DNA of 64,000 bases from Hermodice carunculata (GCA_964020975.1 OZ026617.1:34970228-35034227), one strand, 5' to 3'; shown: positions 1-13,931, numbered from the stretch's first letter. Numbers and translations: made by a program. The notes: generated from the sequence alone by a model not told the origin.

Positions 1-1016
1 TCTGTGTCAAATGTAAATAAATTTCAATGAAAAATTCAGTGTGTCTACTACTAAGTATTTCAATTTACCAATTTTTGGCCGCTCCCCCTCGCAAATTTGG
101 CAATTGATATTTCAAAATTTGTTTTTAATTGTTTTTGAAAAAATAAGTGAAATATTAATTGTAGAAATGGTGCTTCAAAACTTGCACCATTCGGTGCAGT
201 ACAAACAAATTCCAATCCAAATTAGGGAGGTGCGCCCATTTAAATTTGTTCATGTGGGTTTTTGTCCCCAAGTGGCTCAAAATGATTTAGGTCTAAGTAT
301 TGATGGGCCACCCATCGAGATTATCACGAAAACACACGCACGTGCGCGCAGGTACTAAAGTGATGTTATTTATCCTATTTTACATGTGATTGGATTTGCA
401 GGCACATTTGCCCCCCCCCCCCCCAAAAAAAAAAAACAAAAACAAAAAAAAAGCAAAAAAACAAAAAAAAACAAAAACAAAAACAAAACAAAAAAACGAA
501 AAACAAAAAAACAAAAAAACAAAAAAAAAAAAGAGAAAAAAAAAAGAAAAAGAAAAAGAAAAATCCGCCCCCCAAAAAACCGAAGAAACAAAAAAACTCA
601 AGACCCCCTCCCCCCCAAGTCTATAAATGTTTCCTTAGCGAATTATTTTGCACAAGGACCTCAATTTTTTTAAATAATTGTATGTTCCTGAAACAGTTCT
701 ACATGGATGGACCTTCAGCTGTCTACATTCACTTGTACTGGCGTTATGGTCCAATGTGTGAAAGGACCCCTCTGTTCTTTAGGATAGATTATTCATGGTA
801 AATGACAAATGCACAAAGTAGATTGACGAATGGCCATATTATGCGGAAACTACGCAATCGTAGCCGAGAAGAAAAGTTTTATATTATCAGCTCTACCTCT
901 CAGTTGTAAGTTGCGCTAGTTACATGGAGTAATTTATTAGACACAACTTGTTTGACTGGACTATTTTCCATGTATTGTAACCAGATTATTGTACACATCT
1001 ATGATGCCATTGATAG
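1..1016. other. Upstream intron or 5' flank, no gene seen
   Basis: AT-rich sequence with a C-run followed by an A-rich low-complexity tract at about 411-580. The open frames here are products of that tract. A signal-peptide exon was looked for and not found. Confidence 0.5.
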
Positions 1017-1180
1017 GTTTCAAAGTGAGCCTGTTTAACAACAAGAACAACCACACCAACATGGGTACCGTGATTGTAGCGGCAGCAAATAGCAGCAACT
1101 GGGGCACAGTGTGTGATCATGGTTGGAATGACATGGCGGCAACCGTGGTCTGCAGGCAACTGGGCTACAAAATGGGCGTT
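1017..1180 (+). CDS. SRCR domain A (type 1), front exon
   Basis: Opens at a phase 1 acceptor (ttgatag|gt) and closes at gtt|gtgagt in phase 0. It encodes about 55 residues starting GFKVSLF, with the landmarks of the front half of an SRCR fold: GTVC (cysteine C2), GWND and VVCRQLGY (C3). The back half lies 4.7 kb downstream at 5890. This is the first domain of cassette 1. The phase 0 internal border differs from the phase 2 border of the related domains D, G and J, which suggests that the splice site has moved in this copy. The front-half SRCR identity is clear; the exact end rests on the strong GTGAGT donor. Confidence 0.88.
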
Positions 1181-2389
1181 GTGAGTTCAGTGTGATATTA
1201 TACTTTTAAATGTGCTGCTTAACCTAAGCATCATTTACATTAGATAATAACAGTCGTAAATAATGATACTAATAATGCAATTTTAACAGTAATGAGAAGA
1301 CTGTTTCACAGGGATCCTACGCCAATACGTTAACTAGTATCTATTTTGTAAAATACCTTCCCCGGATCATTCGGTGAAGTGATGCCGTGATGGAGAGTAT
1401 ATGTGCGTGTACACTAAATTGCGCATGCAAAATTATTTGAAGTTTTTCTTGAAGATTTGGAGACACTTTTACTATATGACTTACATGTTGGTTCACAGAA
1501 GTTACTTAACATAGTGTCAAATCCAGCTGATCGTTTTGCCTTGTCAAAATCGTTTTCAGTGTATGCATCGAGTTCGGAAGAGGATACATCCCAAGTTCAA
1601 GGGATTCCAGATAAATCACAAGAACAAGGGATGTATCCTTTTTATGCCATAACTTCTTTTTTTTCATGAATATAAATGCATTTTAAAATGTATTCACCAA
1701 AGCAAATTAGTCCTGTGTTGAAATTTAGCCACGGAAATTAAAGCAGGGATATATGTGTAAGCAGGTGACATATATATCCCTTGAGAAAACAAAGGAGGCA
1801 TGGTATAAGAATACGGAATAGGATGATGACTATCAGGAAGTGGTTCTGGATATAAAGACACAAATGCAATATAGATGCATAGATAGGACAAGAGACATGG
1901 TCACCAGAAATGATACAATGTTATGAGTATGTAGGTTTAGCACCATATATATGCAAGTTGTATTGCCCACACCTTCTGCTGCCATGCATAAACACCCTCC
2001 ATCACAGGCGTAACATCGTGGGTACCAAAATTTTACGCCATTCTTTACTCTTAATATATGGTGGAATTGGTATAATGATCATTGCGTGCTGTTACGGACA
2101 CACTGAGTATATGCATAACGGCTCTCACGTGAGCTTGTACCGACTAGATTAAGTTCAGTGATTTGGAAACTATCTCGCAAATATCCGTCTTTGTTGCAAG
2201 CACCATAATGTTCACCTCTATAAATTCTTTGATAAAGCTCTTGTTTCAGCATTCCATACCACACCACATAGCACGCATTCCCTTTCGATGATGACGTTTA
2301 CACAATAAGGGTAACATTCAGGAGAACCACCTCAACTTCCAAAATTAAACCTCTCTGTCACTGTGAAGCTATACTCTACACCCATAATT

Positions 2390-2656
2390 CTAAGCACAAT
2401 GTTCGTCACTATCACGTCCATATATTTCATCAAACTGATACTTTTGTACCACTTTATTAGGTTTACCATAACACCTGTCAAATATTAGGGTATTACCATT
2501 CCCTACACACTGAGCTACTGTCCCGTCACTTGAGAGACAACCCTGGCTTTTGTTACAGAAAACGTCCCAGGATATGGCAATCAGATGACCACCAAATCTC
2601 CCATACCTTAGTGATGGTTCTTTGTCCATAACTGATAATGTTTGCATACCCATCAC
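2390..2656 (-). other. Unassigned 88-residue open frame
   Basis: A minus-strand frame whose composition is not simple repeat, with five cysteines and motifs such as RYGRFGGHL and ISWDVFC. I do not recognise it. It has no clear splice partners. It may be a mobile-element remnant or an antisense chance frame. Confidence 0.2.
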
Positions 2657-2805
2657 ACTTCACCACAATAAAAGCTCCTGCCTAAATCATTTTCTGACAC
2701 CAGAGTCCCAAATAATCCCCTTTCCTTGACCTGTCTACATCTACTACAATTACAAGCCCTTGATCCTCGTCCTTTTTCATATAGGATTTGGTAGCAAGTA
2801 GTAGT

Positions 2806-2986
<181 letters not shown>

Positions 2987-5333
2987 CTCATCCTGGGCCT
3001 TATTGACAAAATTTCGTATTAAGTGTCACTGGGTCACCGGAATGTACAATTTCCATCTTCCGAGGCTGAGAGGTTAAAGAACCTGGCAAATCTACTTTAC
3101 TATATTAACCACGCTACTATTATTACAGACAGTGAAAAAATATGATTGACCCTTCATGAATTTTATACGCCAGATAAACTAAATAGCAAACTTCTTTTTT
3201 TTTTCTAAAATAAATATTATATATAATTTCTTTCTCTCCCAAATATCGTCAGCTTTTCAAATATATTCTCCTTACATGGGTGTTTTTCTGTCCATCTGTC
3301 TATCTTTCCGTTTTCCCCAAATGTTTTCCTTTTTTCTTCTTTCCTTCCTTCCACCCTTCCTTTCTTCATTCCTTCTTTCTTTCCTTCTTAAATGTATTTA
3401 CATGTCAAAGTATAGCAGCAGAAAGTATTGTTTGTATTGTATTTGGGTACGTGTATGCAGATCCAATTTCAGAACACTGTAGGTCTCGGCACCCTTCCCT
3501 GCACCTTTCTGATTCACCAGGCGTACGGACGTCAAAGTTAATGAGTCTCTGAGCAAAACTGTACCAAATGATGGCCTACCTCTTTATGTACCCCAAATTT
3601 GCATGTCCTTTAAAAGTAACGATTTTTATATAGCCTGTTAATGTGTGAATAGACAGACAGACAGCTCGTTAGTTAGATGTCTGGTGGTTACAACCCCCCT
3701 CCCCCACCCCCATTAAATAAAGAAATATGAATGTATGAATCAATCAATCAGTAAGTGCAGTGTAGTACACGACTTGATTGCCGTCTAATTGAGCTAATTT
3801 CCTTATCTCGAGTACTTCATGACTGCCATACACACTGCTATTTTGCGATACCCGCTTCATGGTTATTGCCGAGATGCAACCTGGCGGACCAAAGTGATGC
3901 TGCCCCCAATGCTCGATGCGTGCCCACATCCCCTGGGTAATGAAATTCTGCTGACCACACTGACCAGCTTCCATTAAACAATGGAGTCTGGGACTAATTG
4001 GTAGACGGGGGTGGGGTGGTTGCATAAGTTTTTTTGGGGGGTGGGGGTGGGGGTGGGGGCATGGTAGTTGGTCGTGATCGCCCATATTGAAGTGACTTGC
4101 ATTTTAAGTACATAGTAATGAGGTCTGGGTGAAAAAAAAATATTCATCAGTTCTTATGAATACCAACAGTGCAAAAACAAAAACTCACATTTACATGAAC
4201 ATGTGTGCAGCATTAGAGACTGGATACATGCAACCACGGGGTCCCAAAAATTCCAGAAATCCACATTCTTCAACTTTATCCCAACGTCTGGGAGGGGGGG
4301 AGGGCTCGTCTCGTTATCGAATTTACCAGCCAGGAATCACTGGTGCCTTAAGCCAAATGCTAGTGTTTGTTTGATTTGGCTAAAATATTGTAAAAACGGC
4401 TATTGAATTTTAATGTAAATTTATAAGAACATGGTCAAAATCTGTAGCGATTGCAGTCTTATTTCCCGGTTTGGCTTCAAATTTTGAAGGCGTTGATACA
4501 TCCCAGCTAGCCCAGCTTATCTCTACTGAGTGCGAATCGATCACGTGTAGATCTAACGTTAGAACAATCTGGTCTGATTTTATTCACAAGTACATGGAAT
4601 ATTTAGAGTTTTTCATAGACCCATGGACCAGTTGATAACAGAGCACAATATGCGGGGGCATCTTGTAGCTAGGAAATGTCTGCATCGTGGTTCCTAAATT
4701 GTTCTCAAATTTAGCTCCTTTCCGAAATAAACACACATGAGTCAAATCAATTATTAGCAGTGTACTTCTTTCAACAATTAACATGTAAATTATTCCATTC
4801 ACATTCAATAGTTACTCTTCTCTCGAATGTACAGCAAAATAAAATCGACTTGGGTGTGACATTTACTTCCCCGGGAGTCACATGCAGGCCTAACATATGT
4901 GTAGAAATAATAATTATGTGGCAAACGGAAAAAGACATACTCAAATAAGCCTATATCTACATGTGGGTATCTATAGACGGATACTAGCCACTATCATTCT
5001 TTTTTTTTGGGGGGGGGGAGGGGTGACTTGTTGAGATGTGCTGGGAACGGGGTACATTTCCAGTTAGATAATGAATAAGTTTAAAGACTGAAATATAGTA
5101 TGTATATAAAAGGCTTGTCCTGCTGGTCTTTCCAGTGTGCCCGCGGGTTAGTCAGTACCCGCGAGCACATGGAGCTCCCGGGTGAGCGTGAGGGTGCTTG
5201 CGAGCAAGGGTGCGGGTAGATCAGAAAACAACCCGGGGGTGCGAGCCCGAGCAAAGTGTGAGCAAAGTGCGAGCAATTTGCGAGTGCGCGCAAATTTTGG
5301 TTAAGTTACTTTCAGTCGATACTGTAGATGAGG

Positions 5334-5521
5334 GTGGGTAAGGGGTTTCCCGTACTGGCGTACTGGGGCTTTTTAATTACCGTACTGGCGCACTGAAAGT
5401 CCTGTCATTTTACGTATTACGCACTATCCAAAATGTTGAAAGATTTTTATTTTCCATACTGCGTACTCTAGAAAAACAATTGCCTGTACCAGCGTACGGA
5501 ACCCCCCCCCCCCCTTACCCC
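5334..5521. mobile_element. Small inverted-repeat (MITE-like) element
   Basis: The left end reads GGTAAGGGG then CGTACTGGCGTAC. The right end reads GTACCAGCGTACGG, then a C-run, then CTTACCCC, which is the left end reversed. The interior repeats TACTGGCG and GCGTACT motifs and has no open frame of note. The ends and size (about 190 bases) fit a non-autonomous DNA transposon. The family is unknown. Confidence 0.5.
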
Positions 5522-5526
5522 CTTCA

Positions 5527-5554
5527 TAGCTAGCTAGCTAGCTAGCTAGCTAGC

Positions 5555-5588
<34 letters not shown>

Positions 5589-5618
5589 CATACATACATA
5601 CATACATACATACATACA

Positions 5619-5647
<29 letters not shown>
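5527..5647. repeat. Compound (TAGC)n(TAGA)n(TACA)n microsatellite
   Basis: Three tetranucleotide blocks follow one another with sharp borders, each differing from the next by one base. This is typical of stepwise repeat turnover. Confidence 0.97.
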
Positions 5648-5649
<2 letters not shown>

Positions 5650-5889
5650 GGATAAACAAGAACATGCGAGAGTACTTGCCCTGTTATTAGCTGTGTCGGA
5701 TATTTAATGTCGGCGCACCATCGCTGAATTATCTTACATAAGGAAGAAGATACAAATGAAATTTGAACAACCGTTTGGGAAGTCCATTTGATAGCGGCAG
5801 CCAAGCTAAAATTTAAATGATGTGAAAGTAAGGCGTATATTGTTGATTTTGCCGCCATACCGAGTGTCTCATTTTTATGTCTGCAACAG

Positions 5890-6055
5890 GGACATTCCTC
5901 AGCAAAATTTGGGCGTGGAAGCGGACAGATATTTCTGGATGAGGTCAAATGTCAGGGCACAGAAATCAGTTTGCATCAGTGCGATCATCAGAGATGGGGA
6001 GATCACAATTGTAATCACGAATCAGATGCAGGTGTAGAGTGCTTCAACACCACAG
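5890..6055 (+). CDS. SRCR domain A (type 1), back exon
   Basis: Opens at ctgcaacag|gga in phase 0, matching the front exon, and closes at aca g|gtggg in phase 1. It encodes about 55 residues with the type 1 motif FGRGSGQIFLDEV, then VKC (C5), LHQC (C6), RWGDHNC (C7) and AGVEC (C8). Joined to the exon at 1017-1180 it gives a six-cysteine domain of about 110 residues, the normal size. A good pyrimidine-rich stretch precedes the acceptor. Confidence 0.9.
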
Positions 6056-8654
6056 GTGGGTCCATACGTACATTGTTATCACAAGAATCAAGGCGCTCGT
6101 GTTGTGCCGTATTGGAGCCGGAAATCATTTGTTACAAGGAAATTTGTTACCCACTTCTTCAGGAATGTACATGAGTTGGGTGATTTAACCAATGGTGGTA
6201 TCATTCTATATGCGCATATATATACAAGTTTACGGGTACGAAACCCGGTAAGAGGGAAACATTTCTTCTATTTCAAAAGAATCTGCTTATGGCTAGAGGT
6301 TCATTTTTGCTGTATGGCCATGTTTTCTGCCATTCACAAAAAAGCAAAATTTGGCTGTGCTTCAATGCTATTTTTTTCAATTGCACACCAAACCTTCACT
6401 TTTGATTTGATGAATGCATGCAAAATTGGATCAGTGTAAGTTCTACATTGATGTCCGTTTTCTCCTGCCAAAATCGGAAGAGGTATATCTTGTAGATTAC
6501 AACCGCCTGCAACATTATACCCCTCATCGTAAAAAATGCCTGTTGGAGATACAGCGGAATCAAGTATAGTGGACTGGATTAGTATTCTTTCATTCAGACT
6601 GGCTATGTATGCATGCTAATACAGATATTTTGTTTTTCTGTGATTCTTTTATTTCTTCTGTTAACTTGCTTTCTTTTTCACCAAATGTGTCCGACATTTC
6701 ATTTGAAGACAAATATGCATATAAACCTCAAACTTAGCATTATCAATCTTCCCAACATTAAGGTTTTTTTTTTGTTTTTGTTTTTTTTTTTTGTAAAGAG
6801 GGGTGACAAGAGTTGAAAGTCACCCAAATTAAGACCATTTTGAAATTAAGATTTTGAATATCTCCAAAACAATAATAGGATAACATGCATTTCTGACTTC
6901 AATTTATAGAGTTCTTTTTTGTGATAAAGGCACATCCAATGAACCACAGGCAAACGTTGTAAGAATTTAATTTATGCTAATTACGCATATTTTAAAAGTT
7001 TAAATGTTGAATATCTTGAAAACTATAATAAGTAGTGGTGCCATTTGAATTTCAATTCATAGGTTTGGGGGAAGTTACACCCAGGAGATCACAAAAAATG
7101 TAGTCAATATAGAAAAAAAATAATTCCGCCATCATGTTTGACAGTCAGATGGCAGGAATTTCATTTGTTCACTTGCTTTCACTGCTGATCAATTAAAGAC
7201 ATGCTGTTTCTGTATTTTTAAAAGAATTATTTTCTTTTTCTTTTTTCTTTTTTTTTTTTCACCGTTGACCTGCCAAGACAATGACTAATTTGCTGAATTA
7301 TATAAAACAAAGGACCAGGAATAGAAGTCAAGCTGCCTTCAATTTTCAAAGCCAGCTGTATATTCGTTTCAGAATTTCAAAAGCATACAGTTGGAAAAAG
7401 TTATCGAGCAAGCATTTTTTTTTAGATAAAGATGTTTTTTTGCTCTTTAGCGTCGTAATGAATGACTTCAATACAAGGCCATAGATTCGACTGGGTCTAG
7501 AAGCAAAGGCTTGTTAGTGATTATGCACATGATAGTTTTTTTTTCTCATCATTAATGTTAAGATTATGCCTGGCGGTTTTCCCGCCTTAATGACATAATT
7601 AATTCTTTAAAACCAGGTGTTAAAGAGACTTTTAAGAGAAATTACCTTACTTGGAATATTATATGCCAAAAATTGTGTTATTAATTCCGATATGATGCCT
7701 ACAGCATTGTAACAAGTTAGCAATACACTCTTCTAGGGCATGTTGTTACATGCACATATCACATAATTAAAGTGTCACTTTTTTACTTTTTTCACATGAA
7801 AGTGTGATGTGACTGACAGTGTCCATGTTGCCAATTCCAGGAACACATAATTGGCTACACATGAGGATAAAGACTTTTCTGGTCCCCCTAAAAAGAACTT
7901 CAGCATGGCAAATACGAACTTGTGACCATTACCCCTATTCTTAACGATATACATATAATTCTTAACAATATACATATAATTCTGAACAATATGCATATAA
8001 ATTACCATCACTGGTAAATTCACCAGTTTCATAATGTATATGAAACCATTAATCTTATTTTTTGTATCCAACCTTATTATCTGTTGTACTGTGCATCTTT
8101 CGCTGACTCACCCCCCCCCCCCCATGCAATGTGTTGTCAGGGTTCCAATAGTTGCCATTTTTATGACTTTCAGTGTGCCTTCTGTCTACGTACTCAATAC
8201 AAAACTGCAACTAGTGAAATTAAACTTTCAAGTTCTTCACACCTCAAAGTGACTATTTGTGATAGATAGCTATATGAATCAACCGAAGGTAGCGCAAATA
8301 ATTGATAATAAAAACAGTCAAAGGTGAATACGTTCAAACAATTGACATTTAGAAAGTTGCCCCCAATGCGTTAACATGTATATGCAACAAAGTGTTTTTA
8401 TTGGTCACCGTGTCGGTCACACAGCTTACATGTATCATGGCTATATGATGGAAACATAAACTGGCGAATGTATGGATGGCGAATTTTATATAGAAGACGT
8501 TGACTTTTCGAATGTTAAATCTGTATCAAAATTTAAAACAGTCAAGTCAAGTCATGTTTTTAGCACCCTGTGTGTACCATACTGTGTCTGAAGAGGCCTG
8601 AGTACTGTTTTTATTCACAAGCGCTAATACTAAGAATTTTGCTGCTATATCAAA

Positions 8655-9380
8655 AACCGTCAGCCAGATCCACTCCAAACATGTTGGAAATTTTTCTTTA
8701 ATGAGATTTCACCAAGCTGTTTCAAATGGTCATGCTATACTGCTTTGGATTTTTCATGAATTTGTATTCATTTTTTTGTAAAATGTGTATATGTTCTTCT
8801 CCCAACTTTGTCAACTGCTTCGAAATTACATATGGATGCTTTTATGTACTTTTAGACTTATTTGTCTTCCATAGATGTCCGTGCGAGTTTTGTTTTCATT
8901 CTTTGTGTATTTTTGCTATTTTCGAATGGAAGTCAACTTCATCTCGAAAACCGTAAATCAGTTTATTTATTTATTTATTTATCTATTTGTTTGTTTGTTT
9001 GTTTGTTTGTTTGTTTGTTTGTTTGTTTGTTTGTTTGTTTGTTCGTTCGTTCGTTCGTTCGTTCGTTCGTTCGCTCGTTCGTTCGTTCGTTCATTCATTA
9101 TTCATTTCTTTATTTATTCAGTTTTTCTAAAATCTTAAAACAAAGCTCCAAAGGTGTGTGGCCAATTGCTTTACAATTACAAAGGGGCACTTTTAGGGGC
9201 CCCAAACTTTAATTCCTGCAACATATGGCGCTACATTAAAAATATCAAAACGAAATTTTGTGTAAGTTCGGCCATCTTAAAACCTAATGGGAATGTACCT
9301 GGACTTGATGTTCACCATATTTGTTTTCCACATGGTAGTGTTGTCATTTTCCTGATTTTATTTTTTGGCAAGAGTATCTA
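8655..9380 (+). repeat. Dispersed intronic repeat, diverged copy
   Basis: Carries the family's recognisable phrases in order: AAAACCGTCAGCCAGAT with CACT...CAAAC, TTCAAATGGTCATG, GGCCAATTGCTTT with GGGGCACTTTTAGGGGCCCC, and a GGCGCTAC end of phrase. The order and strand match copies at 24.1, 37.3 and 39.5 kb. It is interrupted by the repeat at 8957-9119. Confidence 0.65.
8957..9119. repeat. Compound (TTTA)n(TTTG)n(TTCG)n microsatellite
   Basis: Blocks of TTTA, then TTTG, then TTCG, each one base different from the last. Confidence 0.95.
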
Positions 9381-9937
9381 AATAAGGAAAAGTCAGTAAG
9401 GGGATACGTACATCGTGCCATTGGTGCTGTACAGTAGGGATATCAGCAAATCTGTCGTATTTTGGAAGGGCGTGGTTCTACTGCTTTATGATACCGTCCA
9501 TGCGAAAGGGATTTCAGTCTGTCATTCTAGTTTGTCAAGAAAAGCAAATGGCCAATTTATTAAGGGAGAAGGTCACATATAACCAGGTATAAAAGGCCAA
9601 ACAGTACTACAGCAATATCCGAATAACAGAACATCTGGAAAATCGCATTCTCTGATCAGCGAAATCAAATGGCTAAGAATAAGCAACAACCTGCTAACTA
9701 AAAAATCTTATGAAACTGTGCCCACCTGGTATAATTTATATGATCACACCAAAGGTCATTGATGGACAATCCCATATAACATTGCAATCTAATCGCAAGA
9801 GACTGCTTTAGTCCACATCAATATGACTGTAAAGAATCAATTACGTGTCATGACTTTGTACATAGATTCTTATTGTGAAAAATGTATTTGCCCCCGAATC
9901 CCCATTCCTTTTCAAAGGAAATTTTTTCATTTTCCAG

Positions 9938-10267
9938 CACGTGTTGGTGGTCCGGGCCGTCCGGGATATGCATACGTTCTCATCAATACAACCACGTACC
10001 ATGTGTGCGGAGACACAGTAACGGATACCGAGGCAAAAGTGCTGTGCAGGCAGGCAGGTTTGGTTGACGGCCAAACATTCAATGGCGGAATACCAGGTAC
10101 CCAAAGCACAGCATTTTATCGTCGAAATACGATCGGTAAGGTACAGTGTACTGGGGAAGAGATGTCAGTCTTGGATTGCAACTACACTACGGCTTTGGTA
10201 CCATGTAAGCTCAATGACTACGCCAAGATATTGTGCTTCAACAGAACTTTGATGGAAGATGAAAAAA
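9938..10267 (+). CDS. SRCR domain B (type 2), single exon
   Basis: Opens at tttccag|ca in phase 1 and closes at gaaaaaa|gtgagg in phase 1; 330 bases. Cysteines: YHVC (C2), VLCRQAG (C3), VQC (C5), VLDC (C6), VPC (C7) and ILC (C8), so the six-cysteine pattern is complete. The usual GTVCDD-W strand is replaced by YHVCGDTV, a marked divergence. The tail NDYAKILCFNR is shared in form with domains E, H and K, which places it in type 2. The neighbours are domain A (type 1) upstream and C (type 3) downstream. Confidence 0.9.
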
Positions 10268-11355
10268 GTGAGGACATATATGTTTATACAAAATTTGTTT
10301 TTCTCGTTGTACTGGGTGGGTGGGCCTTACAATTGCTAGTTACAGTTACAATAAGATAGAAAACAATCAAGTTTTGCTGCTAGCGCAAGTTGATGTTTTG
10401 ATGCATACAGCTTGCCCACGTTTATATATGCTTGTTTCTTTGTTCTGGGCTTCAAGCTTAAGCTGCATAATTGGTCCTTAAAGATCAACAGAAAAATGCC
10501 TAGGGAGCCCAGTCACGTTCTTGAAAAACCACATCAAAATCCCATTATGTTTTGGTAGTTATCGCCATTTTTATTCCTTTGGTTACGTCACACACTTGTA
10601 TCTGGTTCAATAAACGAAGATGTAAATTTCAGCTTGGAAATAAGGGCTCACCCTTTTCCTGTAGTAAGCATAGCTGTGGACTACTTCTCATCTTGCCGAA
10701 GGACGCAATGTGTCTTTTATGGGACAGGGAGATACGCTACGTTTGTGACAATGGTCACAGTCTTCCATATAAATAAAATGAGTATTCAAAACAGCTTCTT
10801 ACCGTCTATAACATAAACACTTTATGTGACTTAACAGCAGGGTTATACGGTAATCTAGAATAAATCATATCCTTGTTGTGTGGGCCTTGGAAGAACTTTA
10901 AATAGCTATGAATCATGCTACTCAATCTATGACGATGGTTGCATGGTCAAAAATAACGTTTGTTGAAGATATACAAACTAAAAAGTATTTTTTAAAATGA
11001 CTGATATTTTAGCTCTTTATTTCAACAAATTAAAAGTTTATATCAAAAATGATTATCAGAAATGTAATAGATGGCAGAAATTGACTGTCCTTATAGATAT
11101 CCCATGAGGACCCCCAGTTATGTTTAAAACTGTTTTAGTCTGTTTTCCAAATTTACCTGTGGAACCTATGAAAAAAATCAGGGTCTTTGAAAATTCTGCA
11201 TTTATGTTAGAAACCAACGGTGGTATGAATGGACGGAGAGAGTGTAGGACTGGGATTTCTAGTACTGGTGATATGAAAGAATTGCATGACTCTTGGTTTG
11301 AAGGATAAATTAATTACATGTATGCGATAAGCTAACTTATACACCGTTTGGTAAA

Positions 11356-11439
<84 letters not shown>

Positions 11440-11532
11440 GAGGAATGGTAAAGACATAATTTAAAATGAAAATATTTCTATTTCTGTGTATCACAATATA
11501 CATTTATCAATCATGGTACATTTGTCCTTAAG
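10268..11532. other. Intron B-C
   Basis: AT-rich, with a TA microsatellite at 11359-11436. No gene or clear mobile element was seen. Confidence 0.6.
11359..11436. repeat. (TA)n microsatellite
   Basis: About 39 uninterrupted TA units, 97 bases before exon C. Confidence 0.98.
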
Positions 11533-11856
11533 AACTCAAGGTCCTGATTGTTGGCAGTGGAAATAATACAAACTATGGCTCGGTACAAGTTCGCTACAAG
11601 ACCGTGTGGATGTCTGTATGTCAGTATGCAGCGGACCGCAATTTTGTCAATGTTGTGTGCAGAAGTCTCGGATTTAAAGGAGGGGAAAAGCTCTCCCCCC
11701 AAAACCAGGACAAACTGGCAAACTGGTCTCCAAATATACGGTGTAATGGTACGGAAAAATCCGTAGATGACTGTTTTTTCAACCGTACACAACTTGCTAA
11801 CGTTACCACAGCATGTGGGACTAGAGCCGATCTCCGTGTACTTTGTTACCGAGAAG
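11533..11856 (+). CDS. SRCR domain C (type 3), single exon
   Basis: Opens at ccttaag|aa in phase 1 and closes at gaa g|gttagt in phase 1; 324 bases. It starts ELKVLIVGSG and carries MSVC (C2), VVCRSLGFKGG (C3), IRC (C5), VDDC (C6), TTAC (C7) and VLCYRE (C8). The LGFKGG and VLCYR phrases recur in F, I and O, marking type 3. It has several potential N-glycosylation sites (NNT, NGT, NRT, NVT), consistent with an extracellular position. It closes cassette 1. Confidence 0.9.
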
Positions 11857-12145
11857 GTTAGTGCGCATGAGCTATGTGTCATTGAGGTGTTGTAACAGTC
11901 TGCTTTTAAAACTACAACCAGCTAAATTGCATTGAGCAACAATAGTTATAATCCAATAAGCAATGATTGAAATGTGTTGGATAAACGACCCATCGTCCCT
12001 CACTTTTGTATCCCGTTTTTACTGTCCAGACGACTCCAGATCTGTGTGATTAAAGACTGATATGACAAACAGCGAAGATAGACTAAAAGAAGGTGACGTT
12101 GATATAATTTTGAAGATGTATGATCACTTCATATTTGTGCATCCT

Positions 12146-12147
<2 letters not shown>

Positions 12148-12181
<34 letters not shown>

Positions 12182-12228
12182 TTGTTTCTGTCTCTCTCTT
12201 TGTCTCTGTCTCTTTCTCTGTCTCTCTT

Positions 12229-12261
<33 letters not shown>

Positions 12262-12270
12262 TTCTTTCTT

Positions 12271-12308
<38 letters not shown>
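12148..12308. repeat. Compound (CT)n(CTGT)n(TA)n microsatellite
   Basis: CT-rich block with TTTG interruptions, then CTGT units, then CT, then TA. Confidence 0.95.
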
Positions 12309-13369
12309 AATATCCAAAATGCACGATCATTATACTAAGTATTCTAATACTCACGGACCAGTAAAGAGCATTGATCTTTAAGATATGAACTTGAAATTAG
12401 ACACATGTATTTAACTGGACATGCGTACCCATCATGTATGTCCTTCAAGCCATTACATGTAATGTTGTATGAAAGTAACATCTAGGAAAAGAATCAAAGA
12501 ATTTGTCACCAATGTAATTTTGTTGTCAAACTTATGCACATAAGAACTTCATGGATGAGCTTTATACATAGCACTTTAACAGTGGTTGAAGTCAGCAGTA
12601 AAAAAGGATGTCACTTGAAACTCCAAAGACATCAAAGATATTATAATTTGCGTAGTAAGCGACAACTTGGAGATAAATATGCTTATTTATTGCAAAGGAT
12701 TAGAAGCTTCAAGACATAGATAACATGGCCCAATATTTTTAGAGTAAGTAACTCTAATACGCATGAATATCTGTTATTCATATGTTCGATGCCTTTTTGG
12801 ATGTAAATATGCAAACTTGCCTTTGGATTATTCATAAGTGTAAACCAAGTGGTATTCCACTCACCACCTCACAGCCTTATGGTATGCATACTGATATTGT
12901 AATGGTTCATGCAGAATGTATGTAACATGCTTGCCTGCTTCATTTTTTGTAAATATGTATACATGTATTTTGATGGCCTATATGTCAGATGGGATCAAAT
13001 GGGAAGAAAAAAAAACACCGGAGACCTGGACCCCAACATGCAGTAAATAAATGTGATTTGGCATTAGTGGAAAGGCAATAAGCCAAGTCGTTATCTCAGT
13101 ACAGCTGTACACAGGCAGATAAATGTCAGAAGTCATTCAACGATAAAATGCCCCCCCCCCCATCTAATTTGTACAGTGGTCAACAGAGGTACACTTGCCT
13201 TTCCTGTCACCATGCTGGACAAGTTTCACAAACAAATTAAGACTGTACAGTATAAATCCATATTATTGCATATTTTTATGCTTAAGTGGAACAAAGCTGT
13301 ATTTATTAACCTCTCACCGTAATACCCTGCAATTATGCCTTTCTGGGCACTTTCAATTGAAAGCTGATT

Positions 13370-13647
<278 letters not shown>

Positions 13648-13931
13648 CTAGCAGTGAGACATAGTTAATGTGTTCGACAGTTCCCTATGCTTCTTTGGAA
13701 AAAAAACCTCTATTCTCGCATACAATGATTAGACATTTTACAGGTGCTTCAATCCAGAAATATGTTCCACTGTGCAATTTCGTGCATCCTGTGGGAGCGA
13801 AAAATGTCTGGAACTACAGTAGCCATTTTTTTTAGTTTCGCAATAACAATGACTTGCCAAGATATGCATATTTTTTTTTCGCCGGAAATGTATAGCATGC
13901 CGGGCATGTGCGGAGCTTTCTATTAGTTTGA

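Larger units (their letters stand above)
6056..9937. other. Intron A-B
   Basis: Mostly AT-rich, with T-runs near 6765-6795 and 7230-7260. Diverged copies of the dispersed intronic repeat lie at about 8655-9380 around a tetranucleotide repeat (8957-9119). No exon was seen between 6056 and 9937. Confidence 0.65.

Noticed and set aside
370-673. Lys- and Phe-rich frames on both strands near 0.4-0.6 kb, and Phe-rich frames at 54.0-54.2 kb
   Set aside because: They come from A-rich low-complexity DNA.
5527-5647. CRISPR array or other spaced repeat array
   Set aside because: The repeats here and elsewhere are unspaced microsatellites and the DNA is animal.
11207-11882. Minus-strand frames overlapping SRCR exons (for example 11511-11882)
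   Set aside because: They are antisense shadows of the + strand domain, which has the cysteine pattern and matched splice sites.
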